In this document: positions 6,664-13,902 of the stretch, piece after piece
How the letters are laid out: each line of letters starts with the position of its first letter
How positions within the stretch are numbered: the first letter of the stretch is position 1
Source of the DNA: an uncultured Phascolarctobacterium sp.
GTDB taxonomy: Bacteria > Bacillota > Negativicutes > Acidaminococcales > Acidaminococcaceae
Reading direction: 5' to 3'
DNA: 18,819 nt
NCBI GenBank assembly: GCA_900552855.1
Contig: USBG01000021.1
Coordinates: forward strand, 1-18,819
Program-made: the position numbers and the translations under genes
The notes under the pieces: model-generated
Databases searched by the model: none
What the model was told of the DNA's origin: nothing
Seen by the model: the letters and a program-made list of their open reading frames with translations, nothing else

Positions 6664-9603
6664 ATGCGCATAGGATTAGATGTTGGCAGCACAACAGTAA
6701 AGTTAGCTGTTCTTGGCGAGCAAGGAAATCTACTATTTAGTAGATATCGTCGTCATTACAGTCAGATTGCTGCTAATATTTTAGAACTGCATAAGGAATT
6801 GATGGAGGTATTCCCGGATTTGCAAACTGCTGAACTTGCTATAAGCGGCAGTGCAGGTCTTGGCATCGCTGAAAACTGCGACCTGCAATTTGTGCAAGAG
6901 GTTTTTGCCGAAAAGGTTTGTGCCGAAAAGCTTCATCCTCATGTAAATGCAGTAATTGAGCTTGGCGGTGAGGATGCCAAAATTCTCTTTTTAGGCCGTC
7001 ACTTTGATGCACGTATGAATGATAGCTGTGCCGGTGGTACAGGAGCCTTTATAGATCAAATGGCAGCCCTACTTAATGTAAATACCGAGGATATGGACAG
7101 TTTAGCAGCTAATGCCAAAAATATTTATACTATTGCCAGTCGCTGCGGAGTATTTGCTAAAAGTGATATTCAGCCACTCCTTAACCAAGGTGCTGCTAAA
7201 GAAGATTTGGCCGCAAGTATTTTTAACGCTGTTGCTAGCCAAACAGTCACCGGCTTAGCTAAAGGGCGCCCTATAGAGGGTAATGTTCTTTACCTAGGTG
7301 GCCCATTAACCTTTATGAGCTGTCTTAGAAATAGCTTTGATAAAATTTTAAACATCAAGGGCGAATGTCCTGAAAACAGCCTTTACTACGTAGCTATGGG
7401 AGCTGCACTAAGTGCTGAAACCCCTGTTGATTTAACAACTTTACCAGAAAAACTACAAAAAGCTGATGCAGAACGCAGCTTTGTTCATCTACCACCTTTA
7501 TTCAATAGCGAGCAGGAATATGCTGATTTTAAAACACGCCACGATAATGAGCGTGTTGATGTAGGAAATCCGCAGGAAGCTACGGAAGCCTTTATCGGCA
7601 TTGATTCTGGCAGTACAACCATAAAAATTGCAGTTATAAGTCCTAATGGTGAGCTGTTAGACACCTTTTACCAAAGTAATAAGGGTAACCCTGTAATTGC
7701 TGTTCGCGAATATTTAACTGGCTTTTACCAAAAATATCCAAACTGCAGGCTGTTAGCCGGTGGTGTAACAGGCTATGGCGAAGATTTAATCAGTCATGGC
7801 TTTGGTATTGACTACGGCATCGTAGAAACTATGGCCCACTTTTATGCAGCCAAGCATATACAGCCACAGGTTGACTTTATCATCGATATCGGTGGTCAGG
7901 ATATGAAATGCCTTAAAATTCATAACGGCTGCATTGACAATATCTTTTTAAACGAGGCCTGCTCTAGTGGCTGCGGCAGCTTTTTACAGACCTTTGCCGA
8001 AATTTTAGGCCACAGTGCTGAAGATTTTGCCAAGCTTGGCCTTTTTGCAGATAAGCCTGTTGATTTAGGCAGTCGTTGCACCGTTTTTATGAATAGCAGC
8101 GTCAAGCAAGCCCAAAAGGATGGTGCCTCTGTTGCTAATATCAGCGCCGGTCTTTCTATAAGCATTGTTAAAAATGCTCTTTACAAGGTTATCCGACCTA
8201 GCAGCAAGGAAGCTCTAGGCAGCCACATTGTTGTACAGGGAGGCACCTTCTTGAATGACTGCGTACTACGTGCCTTTGAACAAGAAATGGGTTTAGAGGT
8301 GGTTCGCCCCAACATCGCAGGGCTTATGGGAGCATATGGTGCAGCCCTATACGCACAACAGCGTTATGAGCAAGCTCCACATACTAGCACCATTATCGGT
8401 CCCGCTGAGCTAAAAGCCTTTGTCCATACCGTTAAAGGCTTTACCTGTGGCTTGTGTAATAACCACTGTCATCTTACTGTCAACACCTTTGCCAGTGGAA
8501 AACGTTTTATTAGTGGCAATCGCTGTGAACGACCTATTACTAAAACGGCTCCCAACGATGACCTTAATTTATATAGGCAAAAGCTAAAGCTTTTAACTAC
8601 ATTGCCTAATCTGGAAAACCCTAAGCGTGGAGCTATTGGTATTCCAATGGGACTGAATATGTACGAGCTGCTCCCCTTTTGGCAAGGACTGTTAAATGCG
8701 CTTGGCTTTAAGGTTATTGCCAGCCCTATTGAAGATAAAGCCATCTACAGCCTAGGCCAAAGCACCATTGCCAGTGATACAGTCTGCTACCCTGCCAAGC
8801 TGATGCATGGTCATATCAAATGGCTGTTAAACCACGGCATAGAAACCATCTTCTATCCCTGCATGACATATAATGTAGATGAGCATAGCACAGAAAACTG
8901 CTATAACTGCCCCGTAGTAGCCTACTATCCCGAGGCACTTGCTGCCAACATCTTAGATTTGTCAAAGGTAAATTTCCTCCATGAGTATCTAGGTTTATCC
9001 AATAAGAAAATTTTAGCTGAGAAGCTGCTACAAATTTTCCAACCCAATTACCCAGATATTACAAAAAATGAAATAAAAAAAGCCATTGAAGCGGCATTTA
9101 CAGCCTATGACGAATATGAACTACAGGTTAAAAATCGAGGTCAGCAAATCATTAATACTGCTCGTCAGCAGCATCGCCCTATTATAGTGCTAGCAGGGCG
9201 TCCCTATCACATTGACCCTAAGGTAAACCACAGCATCGATAGGCTTATTACTAATATGGGAGCTGCTTTAATCAGTGAGGATGCTATAAGCAGTCATATT
9301 TCTCCTCGTGATTTGAATAACAATTTGCATGTGCTCAATCAATGGACCTATCATAGCAGGCTTTACGCTGCCGCTAAATATGTAGCAGAAAACACAGATA
9401 TGCATCTTGTCCAGCTAGTAAGCTTTGGCTGTGGCTGCGATGCTATTACTGCCGATGAATGCCGTCGCATTCTTGAAGATAAGGAACGCATTTATACACA
9501 AATAAAAATAGATGACATAGATAACCTAGGCGCCACTAAAATACGTCTGCGCAGTCTTTTCTCGGCAGCGCACTTATTTGAGTCGGAAAGCCTACAGGAA
9601 TAA
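6664..9603 (+). CDS. Double acyl-CoA dehydratase activase fused to DUF2229-type region
   Basis: This 979-residue protein carries two BadF/BadG/BcrA/BcrD-type ATPase domains in one chain. Domain 1 starts GLDVGSTTVKLAVL (from residue 4) and has its cluster cysteines at C122 (NDSCAGGTGAF) and C161 (SRCGVFAKSD). Domain 2 starts GIDSGSTTIKIAVI (from 312) with C433 (NEACSSGCGSF) and C472 (GSRCTVFMNSS). In characterised activases such as HgdC two cysteines, 39 residues apart as here, from each subunit of a dimer hold one [4Fe-4S] cluster, so this chain could be a built-in pseudo-dimer. Residues ~590-979 are a DUF2229-type region with a C595xxCxxxC602...C621 cluster and further cysteines at 708, 733, 746, 749, 923 and 925. 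The ATG at 6652 merges with the GGAGG site; the start at 6664 is preferred. The inferred role is ATP-driven electron delivery to the 412-residue partner 13 bases downstream. Substrate unknown. Confidence 0.88.
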   Translation: MRIGLDVGSTTVKLAVLGEQGNLLFSRYRRHYSQIAANILELHKELMEVFPDLQTAELAISGSAGLGIAENCDLQFVQEVFAEKVCAEKLHPHVNAVIELGGEDAKILFLGRHFDARMNDSCAGGTGAFIDQMAALLNVNTEDMDSLAANAKNIYTIASRCGVFAKSDIQPLLNQGAAKEDLAASIFNAVASQTVTGLAKGRPIEGNVLYLGGPLTFMSCLRNSFDKILNIKGECPENSLYYVAMGAALSAETPVDLTTLPEKLQKADAERSFVHLPPLFNSEQEYADFKTRHDNERVDVGNPQEATEAFIGIDSGSTTIKIAVISPNGELLDTFYQSNKGNPVIAVREYLTGFYQKYPNCRLLAGGVTGYGEDLISHGFGIDYGIVETMAHFYAAKHIQPQVDFIIDIGGQDMKCLKIHNGCIDNIFLNEACSSGCGSFLQTFAEILGHSAEDFAKLGLFADKPVDLGSRCTVFMNSSVKQAQKDGASVANISAGLSISIVKNALYKVIRPSSKEALGSHIVVQGGTFLNDCVLRAFEQEMGLEVVRPNIAGLMGAYGAALYAQQRYEQAPHTSTIIGPAELKAFVHTVKGFTCGLCNNHCHLTVNTFASGKRFISGNRCERPITKTAPNDDLNLYRQKLKLLTTLPNLENPKRGAIGIPMGLNMYELLPFWQGLLNALGFKVIASPIEDKAIYSLGQSTIASDTVCYPAKLMHGHIKWLLNHGIETIFYPCMTYNVDEHSTENCYNCPVVAYYPEALAANILDLSKVNFLHEYLGLSNKKILAEKLLQIFQPNYPDITKNEIKKAIEAAFTAYDEYELQVKNRGQQIINTARQQHRPIIVLAGRPYHIDPKVNHSIDRLITNMGAALISEDAISSHISPRDLNNNLHVLNQWTYHSRLYAAAKYVAENTDMHLVQLVSFGCGCDAITADECRRILEDKERIYTQIKIDDIDNLGATKIRLRSLFSAAHLFESESLQE

Positions 9604-9616
9604 GGAGGTAATTCTT

Positions 9617-10855
9617 ATGTCCGCAACAGCCGAATATCCGGTATTTACTACCGAAATGAAAAAAACACATACTATCTTAATTCCAGGCATGCTCCCACTG
9701 CATTTTAACCTTTTGAAATCAGCCATCCAAAGCTGTGGCTACAAGGCAGAAATCCTGCAAAACAGCGACCGTGACGTTATTGAAACTGGCTTACGCTACG
9801 TTAATAACGACATTTGCTATCCTGCACTTTTAGTAATAGGGCAGCTTATTAGTGCACTACAAAGTGGCAAATATGACCTGCAGCATACTGCACTAATGCT
9901 ATCTCAAACCGGTGGTGGCTGCAGAGCGTCTAATTATATTTATCTGCTACGTAAGGCCCTGGAAAAGGCTGGCCTTGGTCATATTCCTGTAATCAGCCTC
10001 AATGTAAATGGTATGCAGGAACAGCCTGGCTTTAAGCTAGATTTAACTATGCTGCGTAAATTTTTAGCTGCTGTTATCTACGGTGATGCTTTAATGTATT
10101 TAACTAATAAGATTCGTCCTTACGAAACCACTAAAGGACAAACTGATGAATTAGCCCAAACGTGGCTGCAAAAGCTAGATGCAGCCTTTAAGGAAAATAA
10201 AGCACAGGCAATTTCTACAGTTTTCAATCTCACTAGCAGCCTTGCCAAGGATTTTGCATCCATACCAGTACAGGCTAAGGAAAAAATCAAGGTTGGTATT
10301 GTTGGCGAAATTTATATAAAATATGCAGGCTTAGGCAATAACAATCTAGAAAAATTCCTGCAAAAGCAAAACTGTGAATATATGCTGCCCGGTCTTTTTA
10401 GCTTTGTAATGTATTGTGTTGATACTTATCTTACAGACTACAAGCTTTATGGTGGCAATATTTTAAAATATGGTGCCAACAAGGGTGCTATGTGGTATTT
10501 AGAAAAGCTTGAAGCTACCATGCGTAGAGCACTCAGTCTGGCACATATTGCTGCTCCTGCCAGCTATCAGGAAACAAAAAGTATGGCAAAGGGTATTATT
10601 GGCTATGGCAATAATATGGGTGAAGGCTGGCTTCTGACAGCAGAAATGCTAGAGCTTGCCAAAAACGGCTATGCCAATATCATCTGCGCCCAACCCTTTG
10701 GCTGCCTGCCTAACCATATTGCAGGTCGTGGCATGATTAACAAAATCAAAAACATAGCACAGGAAGCTAACATTTTAGCCCTTGACTATGATGCCAGCGC
10801 CTCCAAAGTAAATCAAGAAAACCGTATCAAGCTAATGCTAGCAACAGCAGAATAA
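9617..10855 (+). CDS. 2-hydroxyacyl-CoA dehydratase-like (HgdB-related) component
   Basis: This 412-residue soluble protein matches the C-terminal part of the ~1,400-residue fused activase/dehydratase-like proteins, here encoded as a separate gene; 979 plus 412 gives that length. Cysteines that look placed for iron-sulfur ligation are C67 (NDICYPALL), C102 (TGGGCRASNY), C357 (IICAQ) and C363 (PFGCLPNHIAGRG). The SQTGGGCRASNY and AQPFGCLPNH segments are the strongest family-type motifs. The frame could be opened at 9578, inside the upstream gene, but AAGGAGG ending nine bases before the ATG at 9617 decides the start. It is cotranscribed with the double-activase gene. Classical dehydratases have two related subunits; only one is present here, which resembles the self-contained dehydratase-like proteins of unknown or non-dehydratase function. 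A real dehydratase activity is not shown. Confidence 0.85.
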   Translation: MSATAEYPVFTTEMKKTHTILIPGMLPLHFNLLKSAIQSCGYKAEILQNSDRDVIETGLRYVNNDICYPALLVIGQLISALQSGKYDLQHTALMLSQTGGGCRASNYIYLLRKALEKAGLGHIPVISLNVNGMQEQPGFKLDLTMLRKFLAAVIYGDALMYLTNKIRPYETTKGQTDELAQTWLQKLDAAFKENKAQAISTVFNLTSSLAKDFASIPVQAKEKIKVGIVGEIYIKYAGLGNNNLEKFLQKQNCEYMLPGLFSFVMYCVDTYLTDYKLYGGNILKYGANKGAMWYLEKLEATMRRALSLAHIAAPASYQETKSMAKGIIGYGNNMGEGWLLTAEMLELAKNGYANIICAQPFGCLPNHIAGRGMINKIKNIAQEANILALDYDASASKVNQENRIKLMLATAE

Positions 10856-10862
10856 AAAACAG

Positions 10863-10894
10863 GCCATCAGGAATGTCATGCTCCTGATGGCTTT
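10863..10894 (+). terminator. Hairpin terminator after the dehydratase-like gene
   Basis: A perfect 10-bp stem GCCATCAGGA / TCCTGATGGC (10863-10872, 10882-10891) with a 9-base loop, eight bases past the stop. Only three T residues follow, so termination may be partial. Confidence 0.65.
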
Positions 10895-10962
10895 GCCATG
10901 TCCAATACCTTTACAACAGCTCTAAAAATATCTTAGGATAATTAGGCGCTTAATCTAATTTG

Positions 10963-10971
10963 TGCTATAAT
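10963..10971 (+). promoter_or_regulatory. Extended -10 promoter of the exported-protein gene
   Basis: TGCTATAAT, a consensus -10 with its TG extension, lies 36 bases before the start codon. There is no good -35, which extended -10 promoters can do without. Confidence 0.55.
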
Positions 10972-11006
10972 GAAGGAAATAAATTTTTATGTGAAAGGTG
11001 ATGTAG

Positions 11007-11711
11007 ATGTTTAAAAAGATTCTTGCAGCAAGCCTTTGTGCCTGCGCCTTAACCCTTACACCCCTTTGGTCTGATAATGTAATTGCTACTGCAGAGGCTG
11101 CCTCTGAAAAGGTAACCATGAGCAACTATCCTAAGCTTGTTGGCAAAACAGCACTTTCTACACTCAGTGAAATTGATTTGATTGAAGCTAAACGCACTGC
11201 TCCGGAGCTAGAAGAAATCAGCGACTGGAACCGTCAGGTTGCTTACTATCTTGGCTCTAAGGAATATGCACTGTCTACTCTGTGGTCCCCATTAAGAGTG
11301 CAGCTCATTACCCCTTATTCTCTTATCAAATACATGTATTATAAAGCTGGTCAAGACTTAACCACCCCTGACGAGGATTTGATTAAAGAAATCAGAAAAC
11401 ACAAGGATGTAGCTTGGGTATGGGTATGGTCCAGTGGTAGCTACAATATCCTCAACAACAATCCGCCTCCAACTGTTAAGGATGTAGTTATCCGTACTAA
11501 CGACAACGAATTCCTTCACAACCTGGACGGAGATAAATATTTCCCTAGAGAAGCATTTGCAGCTGCTAATATTCCTATGGGACAGGTTTGGGCGTTCCCT
11601 GTAAAGGTGTTCTCTGCAAGCCATATTCCTATGGACATTGTCCTTGTTGATTCTCAAGGCACTAAAAAGCCGCTAACAATCTATGAAGCTGACCTGGCTA
11701 AATGTCAATAA
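11007..11711 (+). CDS. Exported protein of unknown function
   Basis: This 234-residue protein has a clear Sec signal peptide: MFKK, a hydrophobic core to about residue 20, and a probable signal peptidase I site near ATAEA|AS around residues 31-33. There is no lipobox and no further membrane helix, so it should be released or held in the envelope. The mature part has a tryptophan-rich strand VAWVWVWSSGSYN, a hydrophobic LSTLWSPLRVQLITPYSLIKYMYYKAG stretch and a C-terminal beta-like half ending DLAKCQ. AAAGGTG precedes the ATG at acceptable spacing. It is monocistronic, with an extended -10 promoter and a strong terminator. I do not recognise the family and see no catalytic motif. Confidence 0.85.
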   Translation: MFKKILAASLCACALTLTPLWSDNVIATAEAASEKVTMSNYPKLVGKTALSTLSEIDLIEAKRTAPELEEISDWNRQVAYYLGSKEYALSTLWSPLRVQLITPYSLIKYMYYKAGQDLTTPDEDLIKEIRKHKDVAWVWVWSSGSYNILNNNPPPTVKDVVIRTNDNEFLHNLDGDKYFPREAFAAANIPMGQVWAFPVKVFSASHIPMDIVLVDSQGTKKPLTIYEADLAKCQ

Positions 11712-11723
11712 AACATACAACAA

Positions 11724-11755
11724 AGGGTGCGATTCTAACGAATTGCACTCTTTTA
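11724..11755 (+). terminator. Rho-independent terminator of the exported-protein gene
   Basis: A 12-bp stem (11724-11735 with 11740-11751, two G-U pairs) with a TAAC tetraloop runs into TTTT, 12 bases after the stop. Confidence 0.85.
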
Positions 11756-11877
11756 TATTTGGGACCTTATTACCTGTACTTTTCCTAAATAATAAAATAA
11801 TTTTAACATAAGTTTAGCTTTATCCTATTGCTATTAAGCAGCAAATTAGGCTTCGCTAAGATGCGCAGCAGCATAAT

Positions 11878-11920
11878 ATAAAAAACGACATTGCTCTGTA
11901 ATCACCAAAGCAATGTCGTT
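11878..11920 (-). terminator. Rho-independent terminator of the sodium symporter gene
   Basis: A perfect 12-bp repeat AACGACATTGCT / AGCAATGTCGTT (11884-11895, 11909-11920) with a 13-base loop. The A run up to 11885 gives a T tract on the minus strand. It lies 29 bases past the stop at 11950. Confidence 0.85.
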
Positions 11921-11949
11921 CAAAAATTCATTATAAGCTTTTTTACTTA

Positions 11950-13278
11950 TTAGCCAATACCACCATAAATCAAACCAAGAATCATGATGATTACAGTTAA
12001 AGGAACATAAATAAGCTTGGCAGCCTTACCAAAGGTTTCGCTTAAATGGCCATGACCTTGTTCCAGCTCCTTACGGATTTCATCCCAACCAAGGATGTAG
12101 TAAATTGATATTGCACCAAGCACTGCACCAAAGGGAACGATGATGATGGAAACAAAGTCCATCCAAGCACCTACCTTGGGCTCCGCTTCGATAAAGATAC
12201 CAACGCCAAGTGCCAAAGCGCTGGCAATAACAACAGCCAGCTTACGAGGTAATTTAAAGTTCTTTTGCCAGCTTTCGCTTACTGCCTCCAGCATATTGAT
12301 AAGTGAGGTAATACCCGCAAAGAAAACAGCAATAAAGAAGAAAATAGCAAAGAACTGACCCATAGGCATTTGTTGGAATACTTTAGGTAAGGTTAGGAAA
12401 ATCAAAGAAGGACCACGGTCTGCACCGATACCGAAGGAAAATACTGCAGGCATAATAGCCAAGGCAGACAGCATAGCAGCTACAGTATCATAGCATGCGG
12501 TACGCAGAGATGCGTTTGGAATATCCTCTTTCTGGTCCAAATAAGCGCCATAAACAATCATACCACTACCAGTAATGGATAATGAGAAAAATGCTTGACC
12601 CATGGCCATAATCCAGGTGTCAACACGCAGCAGCTTTTCCCATTGGGGAATGAACAGGAATTTGTAGCCTTCAATGCTATTAGGCAGGAAAAATACCCAA
12701 ACTGCTAAGCATACAAAAAGCACAAAGAATAAAGGCATCAAAACCTTACTAACCTTTTCAATACCACCACTTACACCAAAGAGCAGTACCAAAGATGTGA
12801 AGCCGATTACCAGAACATGCCAGATAACACTACCAAATTCACCAGTTGCCATAGCAAAATATTGACCAGGATCAGCAGTTAAAAGAACACCGGTTACAGA
12901 ACCCCATAAGGAACGTAAAATCCAGCCTAAAATAACCGCATAGCCAATAGCAATACCTAAGCTACCCATCAGAGGAATCCATCCCAATGTACGGCCAAGC
13001 TTTTCCATTTTACGCTTAGCAAAGCAGTAAGCATATGCTCCTAAGGTGCCGGTTCTAGCTCTACGTCCAATTGCAAACTCCGCAGAAAGGCCAACCCAGC
13101 CAAATAAAGCTATAAAAAATAAATAAGGCAGCAAAAATGCTGCTCCACCATACTCACCTAAGCGATAGGGAAACATCCAAATATTGCCCAGACCAACTGC
13201 TGAGCCTACACATGCGATAACAAAGCCGAATGTTGAGGTAAACCCTCCATTTTGGTGAGATTCATTATTAGTTTTCAA
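11950..13278 (-). CDS. Sodium-dependent transporter, neurotransmitter:sodium symporter (NSS/SNF) family
   Basis: This inner-membrane protein (442 residues, about 11-12 helices) most likely imports an amino acid with sodium. Helix 1 has the NSS signature GSAVGLGNIWMFPY at residues 25-38, which in the family lines the sodium and substrate sites. Later matches include GVSGGIEKVSKVLMP, a FFSLSITGSGMIVYGAYL helix, and FFAGITSLINMLEA. The length and short C-terminus match bacterial members. The frame opens upstream at a GTG (13312-13314), but the first codon with a proper ribosome binding site is a TTG at 13276-13278, eight bases after AAAGGA. That gives the hydrophilic start MKTNNESHQNGG, and no ATG is available. 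The gene is divergent from the serine operon; serine or another amino acid as substrate would be inference only. Confidence 0.88.
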   Translation of the reverse strand: MKTNNESHQNGGFTSTFGFVIACVGSAVGLGNIWMFPYRLGEYGGAAFLLPYLFFIALFGWVGLSAEFAIGRRARTGTLGAYAYCFAKRKMEKLGRTLGWIPLMGSLGIAIGYAVILGWILRSLWGSVTGVLLTADPGQYFAMATGEFGSVIWHVLVIGFTSLVLLFGVSGGIEKVSKVLMPLFFVLFVCLAVWVFFLPNSIEGYKFLFIPQWEKLLRVDTWIMAMGQAFFSLSITGSGMIVYGAYLDQKEDIPNASLRTACYDTVAAMLSALAIMPAVFSFGIGADRGPSLIFLTLPKVFQQMPMGQFFAIFFFIAVFFAGITSLINMLEAVSESWQKNFKLPRKLAVVIASALALGVGIFIEAEPKVGAWMDFVSIIIVPFGAVLGAISIYYILGWDEIRKELEQGHGHLSETFGKAAKLIYVPLTVIIMILGLIYGGIG

Positions 13279-13360
13279 ATTCTTCTTCCTTTCTACACCG
13301 CAGCCTAGCTGCACTACTATTTTGTAAAAATCTAATACATTCTTACAATACTACCCCTAT

Positions 13361-13389
13361 ACCATAACAGTTTTCGCACAAAATAGCAA
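13361..13389 (-). promoter_or_regulatory. Possible promoter of the sodium symporter gene
   Basis: On the minus strand TTGCTA (13384-13389), 17 bases, then TATGGT (13361-13366), about 83 bases before the TTG start. Both boxes are imperfect. Confidence 0.35.
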
Positions 13390-13437
13390 GAAAAATCTGA
13401 AAATAGTTTTCATAAAGTTCAAGCAAAAATTTTAAAT

Positions 13438-13458
13438 CATAAAAAGCTGCTTTTTATG
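13438..13458. repeat. Perfect 21-bp palindrome in a divergent intergenic region
   Basis: The arms CATAAAAAGC and GCTTTTTATG flank a single T. It lies between the symporter gene and the serine operon promoter, upstream of both, so it is not a terminator of either. It may be an operator site for the symporter gene. Confidence 0.5.
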
Positions 13459-13517
13459 TTAATTTTAATACAAAACATATGAAAAAATTTGTATACATTG
13501 TTTTTTTGATTTTTTTC

Positions 13518-13545
13518 TTGACGGAATTCATAAAAGTGCTATAAT
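13518..13545 (+). promoter_or_regulatory. Promoter of the serine biosynthesis operon
   Basis: TTGACG (13518-13523), a 16-base spacer and a consensus TATAAT (13540-13545) that also has the TG extension (TGCTATAAT). Transcription would start near 13552, leading straight into the T-box leader. Confidence 0.85.
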
Positions 13546-13741
13546 CGACTACAACATAATAAAACAACGCAATGAATGAGAAGCAATTTGTTAAGCTTAC
13601 AGAAAGCTGTCGGTTGATGCGAGACAGTAACGAAACAAATTTGTTCCGCTCAGGAGCGGCGAATGAGGAATCCGACGGGTGAGCCCGATATAGCTAACAA
13701 GAGATGGCCGCAGGCAATTTGGGTGGCACCGCGAGAAAGTT

Positions 13742-13781
13742 CTCGTCCCAAGTATATTTGGGATGGAGGGCTTATTTTTTT
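13742..13781 (+). terminator. T-box terminator 1
   Basis: TCCCAA (13746-13751) pairs with TTGGGA (13758-13763), extended by CTC/GAG, and is followed by a seven-T tract at 13775-13781. Its 5' arm overlaps the first antiterminator, as in standard T-boxes. Confidence 0.82.
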
Positions 13782-13824
13782 ACCCTTCTTAGCTTGCGCG
13801 CAATTTGGGTGGTACCGCGAGAAG

Positions 13825-13864
13825 GAGAAGCTCGTCCCAAAGGGATGTGCTTCTCTATTTTTTT
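13825..13864 (+). terminator. T-box terminator 2
   Basis: A 14-position stem (13825-13838 with 13842-13855, one mismatch) with a three-base loop runs into a T-rich tract to 13864. It is stronger than terminator 1 and ends 38 bases before serC. Confidence 0.88.
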
Positions 13865-13902
13865 ATAAAAAAACTCGCTAAGTACACAATAAGGAGAAAA
13901 CC

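Larger units (their letters stand above)
13552..13864 (+). promoter_or_regulatory. Serine T-box riboswitch leader with two antiterminator/terminator modules
   Basis: This leader senses uncharged tRNA and controls serC-serA-phosphatase. Stem I: distal hairpin CTGTC/GACAG (13607-13611, 13623-13627) with the typical loop GGTTGATGCGA, a GAAAG bulge on its 5' side, and a lower helix AATTTGTT/AACAAATT (13585-13592, 13634-13641). A specifier loop follows, closed by TGAG/CTCA (13577-13580, 13649-13652). The loop shows TCC (13645-13647), a serine codon, followed by G. The T-box sequence GGGTGGCACCGCG (13721-13733) has TGGC, complementary to the GCCA end of tRNA-Ser. A second copy, GGGTGGTACCGCG (13807-13819), has TGGT. 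Each copy is followed by CTCGTCCCAA and its own terminator. The repeat unit (24 bases, 13714-13737 and 13800-13823) differs at one position. Only 18 bases separate the first T tract from the second unit, too few for another stem I. The stem I fold and specifier are my reading by hand. Confidence 0.9.

Noticed and set aside
13663..13881. A 72-codon plus-strand open frame
   Set aside because: It runs through the T-box leader and both terminators; the conserved RNA elements explain the sequence and no ribosome binding site fits its start.
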